A stretch of DNA of 64,000 nt from Lucinisca nassula (taxonomy: Eukaryota > Mollusca > Bivalvia > Lucinida > Lucinidae). The notes below the pieces were generated by a model. The model was not told where the DNA came from. It ran no database searches and worked only from the letters and a program-made list of their open reading frames with translations. This document shows positions 41,947 through 53,601 of this stretch, one piece after another. The stretch is from NCBI GenBank assembly GCA_963580285.1, contig CAUZLF010000231.1, positions 1 through 64,000 of the forward strand, in the 5' to 3' direction. The first letter of the stretch is position 1. Each line of letters begins with the position of its first letter. The position numbers and the translations under genes are program-made.

Positions 41947-42751
41947 TCAGTCATTCTGTTTCATTATTCTTGGGACGTCTTGAAGAATGCTGTCATTTGC
42001 AGTGGCTTCTTTGATGCTCCTCATGACAACGCCATGCTCGTTGGTAATTATCATATTGATTGTCTTTTCTGTATCATCTTTATCGGTTTCTTGGTCAGGA
42101 AGTCGCGACAAGTAGTCTAGCGGATCTGCTGCGTCTCTACCCGGTTCATAAACAAGCTCGAACTCGACGTCTTGCATCTCCATGACCCATTTCTCAATTC
42201 TTGGGGGTAATTTAGCACATGTTTTGTTAAACATAGGAATCAGAGGTTTATGCGACGTGATGATTTTGAACTTGGGTGCTCCTAGCAAATACATACTGAA
42301 TCTCGAATTTGCCCATTTTACAGCCAACGCATCTTTCTCTGTTTGGCTGTACCGTTTTTCTGCTGCCGTCATTGACCTACTAATATAGTGTACAGGTTGC
42401 AATCCCTTGTTCGTCCTCTGGAATAAGCCCGCTGATAACCCTTCATTGAAGCTAGCCTCCGTCCGCACAATGATTGGTTTTCGAGGGTTGAAAAATGCCA
42501 TAGTGTCGTCACTAGTGATACTATCTTTTAGTTTCTGAAAGGCGGTTTGTTCTTTAGCACCCCATGTGAAGAGCTCATTTTGTCCGGTTAATCGTCTCAG
42601 TGGCGCTGTCAGTACCCAGAAAGCTCCGCACCTCATCCTTGGATTTTGGTGGGCTACATTCTTTTACCGCTCTGACTTTCTCCCGTGTAGGTTTAGTTCC
42701 TTCACTCGTAAACCTGTAGCCGTAAAACTCTAATTCATTCACACCAAACAG
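41947..42751 (-). pseudogene. Gypsy pol: RT thumb, RNase H
   Basis: After the TGA at 42752 the frame continues LFGVNELEFYGYRF, shifts frame near 42610, then runs PLRRLTGQNELFTWG, IIVRTEASFNEGLSAGLFQ (RNase H start), HYISRSMTAAEKRYSQTEKDALAV and a second in-frame stop at 41947. TEAS replaces the usual T-D-AS of RNase H, a likely inactivating change. Confidence 0.85.
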
Positions 42752-43834
42752 TCATTTCTCTTCATTGAATGTGATTCCAAAATCCTTGGCACGTTGTAGG
42801 AATGTCTCTAATGTTTTAGTGTGGTCCTCCATGGTCACGCCCCCAATTAGAATATCATCCCTTTGGTTCAAGCAATGGGGAATGTCTCCAAAAATGCGAA
42901 ACATTGCTTCGTCAAACAAACCTTGTGAAGACTTTGCGCCAAATATGAGTCTTTTTGGTCTCATAATTCCCCATGGTGTACTGAATGTACCGACGGTTCT
43001 TGAGTATGGATGAAGTAATAATTGGTGGTACCCTTGCTTTAAGTCCATTTTAGAAAATACTTTACAATCATGAAACTTGCATGTAAAGTCTTCAACGACT
43101 GGTGCCTGCAGAATCCTGTTTCTTTCCATAAACTTATTGGGAATCCTCAAATCAACACTGGCTCTGATCATGTGTGGCTCTAAATGCTCTTTACTTACTT
43201 TCACATATCTCGGTTTCGGCTGCACAACTAGCGGAGAGCACCATGTGACAGCGTCGCCTGGTTGAACTTTCTCAAATATCTCGTCGTTGATACACTGGTC
43301 GAGCCACTTCCTTAATGGTTCCTGGAGATAGTATGGAACAGGCCGTGGTTTCTGTGCAATCGGTGTAGCATCGGCCTTCATAGAAAATTTAACCAGAAAT
43401 TCTTCGTTGTTTTTCTTGTCAAAAATTCCTTGGAACAGTTCCTCATATTTGCTCAGTATCTCCTTTATCTCGGATTTAGCCTTGTTGTCCTGAACCGACT
43501 TGACAGCTTTGCTATCTTTTCTTCTTAATTCATTTGCTTCTTTCAGTGACCCATCAGGTCTTATCTCCATCATGCCAAGCTCGAGAAGCGCCCTCCTTCC
43601 TAGTAGTGGTGGGGAGTTGATCCTGCCTTTAACAACAACGAAAGTGGTTTCTGTCCCTCTTGTGTAGTTCCGAGCGGTAGCCTTAAACTCGCCGAAAACT
43701 TGAAGGTCATTCTGAAGCGTGCTCAGTTTTCTGCTGCTGTCTTGAAGAGATAGGTTTTCATATGTTTTACGTCTCAATGCCATGTATTGGTGCTCGTCCA
43801 TTACATTGACATCCGCTCCGCTGTCCGGTTCCAC
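42752..43834 (-). pseudogene. Gypsy pol: protease and reverse transcriptase
   Basis: Begins with the protease motif DSGADVNV, then an RT with KKNNEEFLVKF, SPLVVQPKPRYVKVS, VFSKMDLKQGYHQLLLHP (motif A) and CLNQRDDILIGG (catalytic DD). It ends at an in-frame TGA at 42752-42754 inside FNEEK-LFGV. The 360-residue frame itself is otherwise open. It is in the same frame as gag, directly after gag's TAG stop. Confidence 0.88.
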
Positions 43835-43870
43835 GCGAACAATGACGTCGTTGATGACAATGGGAACTGT

Positions 43871-44779
43871 CTACTCATAATCACTTATTTTGTTTACCTT
43901 TACCTTTCCTACGTTTAAATGTCTCACAGATTCTTCTATAAAGTCAGTAACGTTGTCCCCATCACTGTCGGTGGTGTCTGTGTCTGATTCGTTCGTTGCT
44001 CTCTTGACACCTCTCTTGCTTTTCTCCCTTGGGTTCATGGTCGATAAACAAACAGCTGAAAAATGATTCGGCTTGTTGCATTTACTGCAAATTTTACCAT
44101 ATGCAGGGCACAGCTCCTTTCGCATCGGATGTGTTCTGCCACAATACTTGCAAGTTTTTGTCCCTCCGTTATTTTGATATTTATTTCGTACACTTTTCTT
44201 TGTCTTCCCGCTAACTTTTGAGACATTAGAGGTGCCTTGCCGACCCATAGCATCAATTTGCATTGATGTATCTTCCAAAACCTGCATCTCTGCCAATGCT
44301 TGCTCTAATGTCCATTTCTTATGCAAGGCTTTGCGAACAAGTTCATGGTTTTCAGTTGTCTGTATAATCTGTTCTAGTATTCTGTCATCAGTGTCATGGA
44401 AAGCACAGTTCACTGTTTTCTCTCGCAAGCGCGCGGCATATGCTATAGTACTTTCACCAGGCAGTGGCCGCATTTTAAGAAACAGATATCTGGCATAATG
44501 TACATTTTTCTTAGGCGAAAAGTAATCTGTTAACTTCACCTTAAGTTTCGTGTAAACGTCGCCTTCCCTGGGATCTTGTAGACTTTTCTCGAGTCGTCGT
44601 ATTTCAGCACCTCCATATATTAGCATAGCATCTTTCTTGTCTGCTGCATTGCTGATACGGAAGAATCGCATTTCTCTTTCAAGCTCCTTCAGCCATTCGT
44701 CCAATTTCTCTCCCGTAGCTAAGTGTTCCTCGTCCACTGTGAACGGATTTATTCTTAGATTTCTTCCACCTTCGGCCAT
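43871..44779 (-). CDS. gag: Gypsy gag
   Basis: A 302-residue open frame. The capsid-like region (about residues 20-150) contains LDEWLKELEREMRFF and KVKLTDYFSPKKN. The nucleocapsid carries two zinc knuckles: CKYCGRTHPMRKELC (unusual spacing) and CSKCNKPNHFSAVC (classical CCHC). An acidic tail ends KISDYE and a TAG. Pol follows in the same frame, so the element either uses stop read-through or has lost a fused gag-pol frame by mutation. Gag forms the virus-like particle that packages element RNA. Confidence 0.9.
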   Translation of the reverse strand: MAEGGRNLRINPFTVDEEHLATGEKLDEWLKELEREMRFFRISNAADKKDAMLIYGGAEIRRLEKSLQDPREGDVYTKLKVKLTDYFSPKKNVHYARYLFLKMRPLPGESTIAYAARLREKTVNCAFHDTDDRILEQIIQTTENHELVRKALHKKWTLEQALAEMQVLEDTSMQIDAMGRQGTSNVSKVSGKTKKSVRNKYQNNGGTKTCKYCGRTHPMRKELCPAYGKICSKCNKPNHFSAVCLSTMNPREKSKRGVKRATNESDTDTTDSDGDNVTDFIEESVRHLNVGKVKVNKISDYE

Positions 44780-44854
44780 CCCAGGAATTTGTCTACATGA
44801 AACGTTTAAGGGAATAATGCTCTAATAAGATATGCCTTTTTCCTCGTCGCCAAT

Positions 44855-45014
44855 GTTATGTCGCTTGATTAATTAACGAATTTCATGATTTGAAGTTTAA
44901 TAAGCCATTACGTTACAACAGTCCTAAAAGAATGACGTTAGCAACGTTACTACGGAAATGACGTTATCTATTGTTAGAGTAGAACAGAATAAAATATTAA
45001 TACAGTCTATCACA
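44855..45014 (-). repeat. Gypsy 5' LTR
   Basis: About 160 bp. Same ends as the 38553-38713 copy. The primer-binding-site-like sequence starts just left of it at about 44852. Confidence 0.93.
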
Positions 45015-45019
45015 GTCAC

Positions 45020-46315
45020 TTATAATCAGACGCTATTTAACCCTTTCAACTCTGTAGATCGTTGCAGATCCTGAGGTGCAAATACCTACACAAATTTTGT
45101 AGATCAAGATAAGACGGCACGCAACGAGCAGTCTCGCCAGGATCTACATGTACACTGTTTGTCATCATGTCAATGAATTAGACAGAAAATCCCTTTCTAC
45201 AAGAATATTTTATACACCCAAAAGCCCTGTAAAGAAGCTTAGGGATGAAAGGGTTAATATTCAAATATCTTTGGAAAGCGCACAGGAAAATATACTTAGT
45301 CAAAAAAGTAACTATACCAACTTCCGGGTGAAACTCACTATATATCTGGCAGCTATTGAGCTAAATTTGGCTTTAGACATGTAAATCGAACGTTTAGCTA
45401 GAGTATGCCCAAACTTGCATTTGCTCATACCTTTCTGTTCCAGAGTTGTCTTGCAATATGTGTCTAGAAAGATTTTAGTAGAAAATGGACATTGCGCATG
45501 CGCAGAAATCTCTTTTTTTCTAAGATGGAAGAAAATGTCGTCTGAACATCGGATAACACCTAACTTTTACAATATCTCATGATCTCGCATTATACGTGAG
45601 GTTTAAATTTAAATTCTCAAATTATCTCCCTTGCAATAAAAAAGTATAGCAGTTTTCGAACTGCTGTAATTTTTGTTCCTGTCAATCAAGTTTTGCCATT
45701 TTTCAAACAAACGCTTTGTTTCCACTATTGCTGTTCATCATAATGGTAAAAAATACAGAAAAATCATGTAGCATGTAGCACTATCGATTGCGATTTTCTA
45801 TGGAGTTCCCATTGAAAGCAGCATTTGCACACAACTTCTAAGAATTGGAGGTCAATATGTGAAAGCTTGTTTCTGGTTGCTGATGCAACCAAAGTTCCAA
45901 ATCTTTTGTGAATAGACGCAAATGATATCTAATGAAATGTAACATGTATCAAATTTTAGAAATGTAGGGTACAGGGAAGTTTAGTGATGTTGAATAATAG
46001 CAGGTTTTAATGATTTTCTCTGTGAAAATGACACAATGACCCCTTGGGTGTTTAAAGCAATAGTCTGCAGTGATGTGTTTACGAAAACAAAAACGAATGG
46101 GACTTTTACACGGAAAAATGCGTCTTCTTACCAAAATATAACAAACTTCATGCATCTTTTTCTGTAGTAGCTATAGTAAAAGAAGCAATTTTACGAATAG
46201 GGACTTTTGTGACTGAGTATAGTTCCAGGTATTGTTTTCTTTTCAGAACTCATCTTGTAAAAGTTTTTAGCATGTGAAATGTTTATGTCATCAAGTATTT
46301 TGAACTTTTCCGACG
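45020..46315. other. No recognisable feature
   Basis: About 1.3 kb without matches to other repeats in the window. The frames at 45148-45384 (+) and 45949-46155 (-) have no known motif. It ends in an assembly gap. Confidence 0.35.
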
Positions 46316-46338
46316 NNNNNNNNNNNNNNNNNNNNNNN
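46316..46338. other. Assembly gap (23 N)
   Basis: Run of 23 ambiguous bases. The same length as the gap at 59395, which suggests a fixed-size placeholder. Confidence 0.99.
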
Positions 46339-46590
46339 ATAGCGAGTAGACCCTCACCATTTTGCTGGTACTGACAGGTATGCCTTGATTGCCAATGTCC
46401 CGTCCTGGTGTTTTCTGTATAAAAACGGTTAACAAATATAATTCAACGTTCCCGTGCAATACAGTTTCATCCTCAGTTCCTAATTCTGAAGACTAAATAC
46501 ATAGTCGAAAAAGTTAAAAGTTTAAATGAAAATTGAGTGTTACTTTGTTTATGCCTCAGGAGCTTACCTCAAATATACTTTTTTACCAGG

Positions 46591-46890
46591 GGCAAAGTCT
46601 TTGGCCACAAAAAATCGATTAAGCTCCCACACACCCACACAAACCCGGATTTTTTTTTTTTTTTTTTTTTTTACTGAACGTTTTAAAAGGTTCTTCTGTT
46701 CTTTATTATTGTTATGATTCGACTTTCTTTTATCTTTTCATTTTGGCCATTTTTTCGGGAAGACACTGTCCTTTTGGCTTTCCACTAGTCAAGTTTTCAT
46801 AATAGTGAAGTTATTTTATGTTTGTGTTTCTTTCCCTTTCGTATCTATGATGAGAGGTGTGAGGTAATTATATCGATCCCTGATCACTGC
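46591..46890 (+). repeat. RT retroelement 3' module, outer part
   Basis: Plus-oriented: ggccacaaaaaatcgattaa, poly-T where other copies have poly-G context, gaacgttttaaaaggttctt, tttggccattttttcgggaa, cgatccctgatcactgcc. Confidence 0.6.
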
Positions 46891-47149
46891 CTGCTCAAAC
46901 TAACCCGCATTGTTAGTTTTCATTATAGCAAGTAGAAATCTTTCAGTGGCAGAAATGTATGGAAATTTGATTTTCCCCAATCGGTATGCAGACGGTGTTA
47001 ATGCTAATAAGCAGCCTCAGACAGAAATAAGTACTGCGATATATGACGAATGGTGTGGGAAAAAACCTGCATTCGCCATTATGACCAATACAGCAGGTCA
47101 ACAAGTCCGTGTGACGAGCACCACCCCATACCTAGAGCATCTAGAAAAC

Positions 47150-47400
47150 GCTGGGGTTTACAGCGGTATTCATTTTCGTTTATTTTTGCCCCAAGACATA
47201 GGTTGTGGGTACTCGTTAGAGCCGCCTTTTCGAAGCGGTTCTATCGTGAGAACCGCCTTATCGAGGCGGTTCTAACGAGCACACAGAACCTATGTTTAGA
47301 ACATGATTAAGAAAAATATCAAACATTTTTTTCAGAAAAGTAACCCCTCTTGCGATATGAAAGAATGCAATATGCCACACGGATGTGTTATCATAATGCA
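47150..47400. repeat. P MITE with doubled palindrome
   Basis: gggtactcgttagagccgcc, then ttcgaagcggttctatcg, then gagaaccgccttatcgaggc and ggttctaacgagcacaca: two nested hairpins share one locus. The flank accgcacg-type end is replaced by cacacggatgtgttatcat. Confidence 0.65.
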
Positions 47401-47514
47401 GGTGCAGGCAGATTAATCTGCGTATCTGCACAGTCTGATCAGCACCTTAGTCCCTTGGACAGTAGAATAAAGTAATACTTTTCGTCTAAATATAGTATGT
47501 GTACAGTAGCGATA

Positions 47515-47765
47515 ACGTTCGACCTACCCATTTTTGCGTTTAGGGTCCGTTTTGAAACCGTTGCAAAACGTTTGCGTTTCGACAACGGTTCGAGCGTTTC
47601 ATATCGTTTTGACCAATCAAAAGTCAAGGCGAATCGTTTCAGACAAACGGTAAATTTGCGCATGCGCTCTGAAAAGATCAAAACGCTATTGAAAACGCTT
47701 TCCCGTTTTGGCCAATAGTATGACCGTTTGACACCGTTTTATGACTGAGCCAATCGAATTTATGC
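47515..47765. repeat. CGTTT/AAACG-rich repeat
   Basis: Dense cgttt and aaacg words (fifteen or so) with tgaccaatcaaaagtc and gccaatagtatgaccg. A related block lies at 58030-58235, so this is a dispersed family. Confidence 0.55.
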
Positions 47766-48118
47766 ATTAAGCGCGCATGCGCAATCGCTTTAGTTGACTT
47801 AAATACATGTGCATGTTTATTTACGATTATCTTCAACAGCTTAACATATATATTCACTACAATCGCGTCATTTAAAATTAAAGTTATATTTGAGAAAAAA
47901 AATGAATATTCTGTAAGTACATGTATGCCATTGCTTAAGAAATGACATGATCATTGACTTTAAATACAGAGTACAAAGAACAATCTTAACTAAACAATAC
48001 ATATATAAAGAACAATCGAGAATGACATGGATAATACCTCAGCTTAATGCATGATAAATTTTCAGACAATACGTTCATCCTAAAAATCTTTATGGATTTT
48101 TTTCTAAAAACAAAAGAA
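47766..48118. other. No recognisable feature
   Basis: AT-rich; ends in a poly-A/(GAAA) stretch at about 48120-48165. Confidence 0.35.
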
Positions 48119-48180
48119 CCAAAAAAAAAAAAAAAAAAAAAAGAAAGAAAGAAAAACAAACAAATAAGTGTATCGAAGAT

Positions 48181-48411
48181 TTAACCCATATATGCCTGGC
48201 GGCCCTTTTGCGGAACATTGGCAAATAGTGCAGACCCAGATCAGACGCCACAAAACACGACGTCTGACCTGGTTCTACACTGTTTGCTGAAAGTACAAAC
48301 ATTGTTGCAAAATGTGTCGCTAGTAAAACAAACCTGGCAGCCCAATAATTGGAAATGGACCAATCCAAACTTACTAGGTGGGAGATTCCATCTTTGTCAA
48401 ATAAGGGTTAA
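48181..48411 (+). mobile_element. T MITE with TTAA on both sides
   Basis: Hairpin arms cagacccagatcagacgcc and gtctgacctggttctacact. Ends taacccatatatgcc and gtcaaataagggttaa. Confidence 0.75.
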
Positions 48412-48780
48412 GAAAATGCATTAACTGAGAAATGCTCTTTGTTTGTTTAAATGTTAAGGAAATATTTGCGCCACACTGAGGCCAAAATTATTAGAACCCC
48501 TGTATATTCTGGCAATTACAGATGACCGTATTTCCCAAGACATTAGGGTCATATAATATAGTATTGGCGAGATTTGTCACTGACCACACTTCACTTACGT
48601 TGCCATGCAACGCCAGGTAATGTGTTTACACGCATGTGTAATATCTGCTTTCCGGAAACTGTTATACATTAGTCGATATTTGTTATATGTTAATTCAGAA
48701 TTTCTAAATTATTCATCATCACCTCAACAAAAAGTCCGTTAAATAAACACTCCAACATGTCCAACAAGATCCCACATTAT
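48412..48780. other. No recognisable feature
   Basis: Spacer without coding or repeat signal. Confidence 0.35.
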
Positions 48781-49790
48781 CTCAAGAGCATTGAATGTGG
48801 GTTTTTGTTTGAACCGATTTGTTGAAGCGGTTTTAAAAATCACCCTACAGCTAATGCATCAGGATCACAAGTCCGTGAATAGAAGGCCCCTCTAATCCCC
48901 ACAGTATATAGAGCACATTGGGTTTACGAGGTATTCCTTTTTTCCTTATTTTTGCTCCAAAACATAGATTACGGGTACTCCTTAAAACTGTCTGGACAGG
49001 GCGGTCCTAATGAGCATTTTTTTTTTTAGAAAATGGGATTTACGGGGAATTCATTATTTTTTTTTATTTTTGTTCTAAAACATAGATTGCGGATACCCGT
49101 TAAAACCGTATTACCAAGGTGGTTCTAATGAGCAGTCATAAATCTATAAATATGGCAGAATTAAAAAAAAAAACATTTTCATCTGAGAAACGTTAGTTTT
49201 AGAGACATTTAGCGCACGGGAGCGTAATCATAATGGTTTGATGCAGATATAAGCGCGAATGATAATTATCTTTTTATTATTTTTATTTTTCGTCTGAATA
49301 TTATGGAAGAATGCAGCTTGTCTCGTGCCTCTATTTTCCTAAAGCGAATTATGAAATAGAACGCGTTAATCAGTATTTGTTAATTAATACCCCTGCAACC
49401 CAACTTTTTTGAAAAACAAAGTACACGGCGGTTATAACGAGCTTTGTTGAATCTATGTTCCGAGCATAAAATTGATAAGTTTTCACTCGAAAATAAGAAT
49501 AACTATTTTGGAGATTTCATCTTCAACGGTACTTTACAAAAACACGCCTATTCAAATATATTGAAAGTTTTGTCACCAAAAAATTGAAAATTTTCTGACA
49601 AAATATCCGATATCTTGCATTTTTTTCTGCTCTAAACATGGATTGCTGATCTTCACCGAACGTGAACCTAAACATAGATTGCTGGTCCTCGTTAGAACCG
49701 CTTCGAGCAGAAATAGGAAACCGTTAAACCCAGTTGTACTTTATGAAAATGGGGTTCAAGGGGCTCAACATTATATACACACTTTTCATG
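48781..49790. repeat. Cluster of four degenerate P MITE copies
   Basis: Palindrome remains near 48790-48840, 48965-49015, 49090-49135 and 49680-49710. Inner palindromes (ggggtttacgg types) and ends (acacgcctattcaaatat at 49543) lie between. Each copy has lost one or more parts. Confidence 0.6.
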
Positions 49791-49869
49791 ATGATCTTAA
49801 GAAAATAATCTGACATTGGCGATTTATCCAAATCGCAGCTGTTAACCTGTGTGCGTTTGTGTGTTCGCG

Positions 49870-49875
49870 CGCGTG

Positions 49876-49928
<53 letters not shown>
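49870..49928 (+). repeat. (GT)n microsatellite
   Basis: About 27 GT units preceded by a gcgc-containing stretch. Confidence 0.95.
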
Positions 49929-49930
<2 letters not shown>

Positions 49931-49959
49931 AAAAACGGTGACGGATATTCATGTCTGTA

Positions 49960-50175
49960 AACCCAAATTTTGCGCTTAAGGAAGGTTTACGTGAGTGTTT
50001 GTTGCATAAAGTAATATAACAGACTAAAATATCCCTTATGGCCATGCTCATGACATACATGAGAAGATAAAAAGGAAAGAAACATAACCATCAGGTTAAC
50101 AAGTCCGTGAAATGAAGTTCCCCATAGACCCCACTTTATCAAGAAAAAACTGGGGTTGACGGGGGAATTCATTAT
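49960..50175. repeat. P MITE fragments
   Basis: aacaagtccgtgaaatgaag, then accccactttatcaag and aaactggggttgacggggg, the inner palindrome of the family, followed by a short (ATT)n. Confidence 0.6.
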
Positions 50176-50289
50176 TATTATTATTATTGTCTGCTGACAT
50201 GCCGGCAGACCTTTTCCAAAATCTTAGCCTCCACAGAAGTCACATACCTGTATCGTAGGTGACCTAGCGTCCATAAGACGTCTAGTCCA

Positions 50290-50555
50290 GCCCCGCCCCG
50301 CCCATTGGGGCTTGAAGAAATAGATGGCTGCATGATGCTTCCACGCAGAGCTGAAACCAACCGCACGTGAGTACTAAGCGTGCCCAGGAAAAGTGGTGCG
50401 AGTTGGACCGTCCATGCATATAAACCATATTGGATTTATTAGGCGGCAGGGCTTGAGATGTCATATCTCAATGTCGGGAATAAGTCCCACAATATCGGAA
50501 CAACGTCTCAAATGACACAGTGTTGACGGGGCCGTAAAACCCCAAATCAAACAAA
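50290..50555 (+). repeat. SINE-A copy
   Basis: From gcccattggggcttgaagaa to the tail accccaaatcaaacaaacaa, with several short internal deletions. Confidence 0.75.
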
Positions 50556-50869
50556 CAAATAAACGACGTCTAGTCGGTGTCGCATGGGCGTCGATGCAAC
50601 ATCTTGTTTTGACGCTAATGCGACGTTAACTTGCTGCATGAGATTTGGTAGCTTCTAACAGGTATGTCGCCTACATGTAGCCTGAGAACTTGTATTGTGT
50701 AAGACAATGTCCCATCCAGTAATTCACTTTTTAAAATTTATGCTATTCTTCACTTATGTGTCTGTCTATATATGTTTTATCATGATGAGCTGCATAAGCT
50801 TAAGCGAATAAAATTTGATTGATTGATTGATTGATTGATTATCTTTCTTATTTCTGTTCAAAGACGACG
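50556..50869. repeat. GACGT repeat scrap and (GATT)n
   Basis: Positions 50570-50640 resemble 38088-38150 (gtcgcatgggcgtcgatgc, gcgacgttaacttgctgc). A (GATT)n run lies at 50816-50840. The remainder is unassigned. Confidence 0.5.
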
Positions 50870-51172
50870 GTACGACCCCGCCCATCGGGGCTTGAAGAAA
50901 TATATGGGCTGCATGATGCTTCCACGAGGAGCTGAGTCCGACCCACACACGAGTACTGGTAAACTGCTTAGAGGATCTAAGCCTGCCCAGGCAAAGCGGT
51001 GTGAGTGTCGGACCGTCCATGCTTATAAACCCTATTGGTTTTATTGAGCGGTAGGGCTTGAGATGTCATTTCATCTCAATGTCGGGTAAAAGTCCCACAA
51101 CATTGGAAGCAACGTCTTCAAAATGACCTTTACAGTGTTGATGGGGACGTTAAACCTCAAATCAAACAAACA
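50870..51172 (+). repeat. SINE-A copy
   Basis: Full-length: cgcccatcggggcttgaaga, gatctaagcctgcccaggca, tggggacgttaaacctcaaa and an (aaac)n-like tail. Well preserved. Confidence 0.8.
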
Positions 51173-51179
51173 AATCAAA

Positions 51180-51400
51180 GACGTCGGTCGTGGGTGCACA
51201 TTGGCGCCGCCTCAATGAACCAGTTCGGACGAGCACCATCAGCATATCGTTTGAATATTGATCGATTGATTGTTTTTCTTATTTCTGTTCAAAGATATCG
51301 GTCGTGGGTACTCATTAGCACCGCCTCAATGAACCGGTTCGAACGAGCACCATCAGCCTATCTTTTGCATATGCATAAGAATAGTATCACAGATGTTCAT
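51180..51400. repeat. P MITE variant in tandem
   Basis: Two 95-115 bp copies: acgtcggtcgtgggtgcaca, cgcctcaatgaaccagttc, gagcaccatcagcatat, and the same with gtcgtgggtactcattagca. The palindrome centre is altered to caatgaac. Confidence 0.6.
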
Positions 51401-51589
51401 CAGTAAACATGCTAAAAATGCCCTATGTCACACAGATGTTTGATCATAATGAAAGATGAAGACACATGATTTTATTTGCTTCTGATGCAACTGCCGGGTG
51501 AAAAAGTAACAAGTGCGTTTTATGGAAATAACATAACTTTATATATACAATTTTCTGGGTTAACAGTTATATACATTGCTATAATATTT

Positions 51590-51760
51590 CTCCTCAAAAG
51601 CGTGGATTGTGGGTACTCGTTAGATCCGCCTCCATTGAATGGTTGTAACGAGCACAGACATTATATGTTTGGTCCCATTACTGTAATATTGTTGAGCATG
51701 AAACATTTTTATTACTTAGGGGCCAGATTATATGAAAGAAGCAGTTTCATCCCACGAGTG
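51590..51760. repeat. P MITE fragment
   Basis: gtggattgtgggtactcgtt, agatccgcctccattgaatg and gttgtaacgagcacagac. Confidence 0.6.
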
Positions 51761-51934
51761 TGTTAGGGAAGTGTATCCAAATTAGCAATAAATAAATTAA
51801 TACCACAGAAAAAGTAAACGCTCAGTTTTTCGAAATAGAAGAAAGAATCAAGGTAACGACGTTGGTTCGTTATACTGTGACGCGGCAAAGTACGTAGTCG
51901 ACTCTTCATTCTGTGTACATGTCAATTCGCTCTA

Positions 51935-52222
51935 TGCTTGAAGAAATATATGGGCTGCATGATGCTTCCACGCAGAGCTGAATCCAGCCCGCATACTAGT
52001 ACTGGTAAACCGCTTAGAGGATCTAAGCCTGTCCAGGAACCGCAGTGCGAGGCGGACCGTCCATGCTAATAAACGCTATTGGTTTCATTGGGCGACAGGG
52101 CTTGAGATGTCATTTCATCTCAGTGTCGGGTAAAAGTCCCACAAAATTGGAAGCAACGTCTCCAAAATGACATTTACAGTGTTGACGGGGACGTTAAACC
52201 TCAAATCAAACAAACAAACAAT
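51935..52222 (+). repeat. SINE-A copy (subtype with gtccaggaaccg)
   Basis: The core reads ctaagcctgtccaggaaccg and gcggaccgtccatgctaat. The same subtype is at 61355-61658 and, inverted, at 55808-56092. Confidence 0.8.
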
Positions 52223-52560
52223 ACACATCTTACGTAATCCGGTTTCAAAGACTATCCTAGTCCAAGCTGTTAAGCTATTTTCGATTTTTGCCCTCAGTCA
52301 ACTTTTTGGAAAATGTAACGCTGGACATACGCTGCATAACGTATGGCATTCCCGATTTTGTTTTCTGTCGGATTCAGTAATAATAATGATAATAATAATA
52401 ATATTAACAATAATTATAATAATGACACTCATCATCATCCAACGCTGGTGTGGATGTACATGTATATGGAAATAGTGTAGACCATAATTGGGTGAAATAG
52501 TGACAAGTGAAGACAATAAAAAACATGTAAGGAAATAACACACACACGCGGTCGCGCACT
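52223..52560. other. Unassigned with (AAT)n
   Basis: An imperfect AAT repeat at 52378-52425. The rest shows no coding or repeat match. Confidence 0.4.
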
Positions 52561-52784
52561 TTATATAGTAAACTGGAATTAACAGAAATATACATTATTT
52601 TTTTCATTTTTCTGCCCATAAACGTTGTTTGTGGCCACTCGTTAGATCTGTCTCACTGGGGCGGTTGTAACGAACACCTACAATCTAAATTTGGATTGAG
52701 ATGAAAACTACTTTTCATCTGAAAACTACGTTCTAATGATGTGACAGTTGAAATTTTAGCACTCGGGTGATAAATAAATAAATA

Positions 52785-52823
<39 letters not shown>
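52561..52823. repeat. P MITE fragment followed by (AAAT)n
   Basis: tggccactcgttagatctgt and ggcggttgtaacgaacacct form the palindrome. A taaataaa repeat occupies about 52770-52823. Confidence 0.65.
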
Positions 52824-53111
52824 AACATATAAATAAAACATTTAGTACAACGGAAAAACCACTTTATCGAAATCGGACAACACAAATACCGACATTTCCC
52901 TATAGGTTTCTTTTGCCGTGACGCGTCTCAGTATGTACCTGTCTTTCCGCTGCTAACCTAATGCCCTGCAGGTAACCGCACATCTTCTCAATACCGTCCC
53001 GTGTAATCCGATATCAAAGAGCTGCCTTGTTCAATATACAGATTCCTCATTAATACGTTCGTGGGAAAAATAAGCAGGAAATAACCATAGTAACGTTGTT
53101 GAGTTGAATAA

Positions 53112-53277
53112 TAATGTGAGTGAGTGTTTGAGTTTTACGTCCCACCAACAGCTAAGGTCATACGGAGACGGGACCTCGATTTAAAGACTCATCCGAAAGT
53201 CTGGAGAAGCCCGGGATCGAACCTGCGACCCCTGGTTTACAAGGCGAGTAGCGTAACCACTCGTCCACGGAGGCTTC
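53112..53277 (-). mobile_element. SINE-C (tRNA-derived)
   Basis: The minus strand starts gcctccgtggacgagtggtt (A-box region) and has the B box GGTTCGATCCC at about 53213-53223, then a short body ending cgtaaaactcaaacactcac. The head resembles a Leu/Ser-type tRNA. Compact, about 165 bp. Confidence 0.75.
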
Positions 53278-53430
53278 TAAGAATAATAATGTATTATAAA
53301 ATCAAAATACACCATGTTTTAATAATATTTTTAAACTACACAACACCCGACGTGTGTGTGTGTGGGGGGGGGGGGGAGGGTGTTAAATCATTCGCATATA
53401 CAACTCGCAGTGGTAAACATAACTGACGTA

Positions 53431-53433
53431 CGT

Positions 53434-53474
<41 letters not shown>

Positions 53475-53536
53475 GTGTGACCACCGTCATCATCAACATC
53501 ATCATCATCATCATCATCATCATATATGACGTACGT

Positions 53537-53601
<65 letters not shown>
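53431..53601. repeat. (ATC)n microsatellite, three blocks
   Basis: Three tcatca blocks separated by tgtgtgaccaccg and tatatgacgtacgta. Note that gacgtacgtatcatcatc precedes two of them. Confidence 0.95.

Larger units (their letters stand above)
38553..45014 (-). mobile_element. Ty3/Gypsy LTR retrotransposon with nested insertions
   Basis: Minus-strand element of about 6.46 kb bounded by LTRs of about 160 bp that start TG and end CA, with a 5 bp duplication gtcac at 38548-38552 and 45015-45019. A primer-binding-site-like TGGCGACGAGGA lies one to two bases inside the 5' LTR, and a GGGAGAAA polypurine tract abuts the 3' LTR. Gene order gag, protease, RT, RNase H, integrase fits Ty3/Gypsy (Metaviridae). 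It is disabled by in-frame stops, a frameshift and two insertions: a hammerhead dimer (38736-39226) and an RT retroelement (about 40073-41312). Without them it would be about 4.7 kb. Confidence 0.93.

Noticed and set aside
46910..47275. 121-codon plus-strand open frame
   Set aside because: Its last third is a P MITE palindrome and the rest has no recognisable domain or splice signals.
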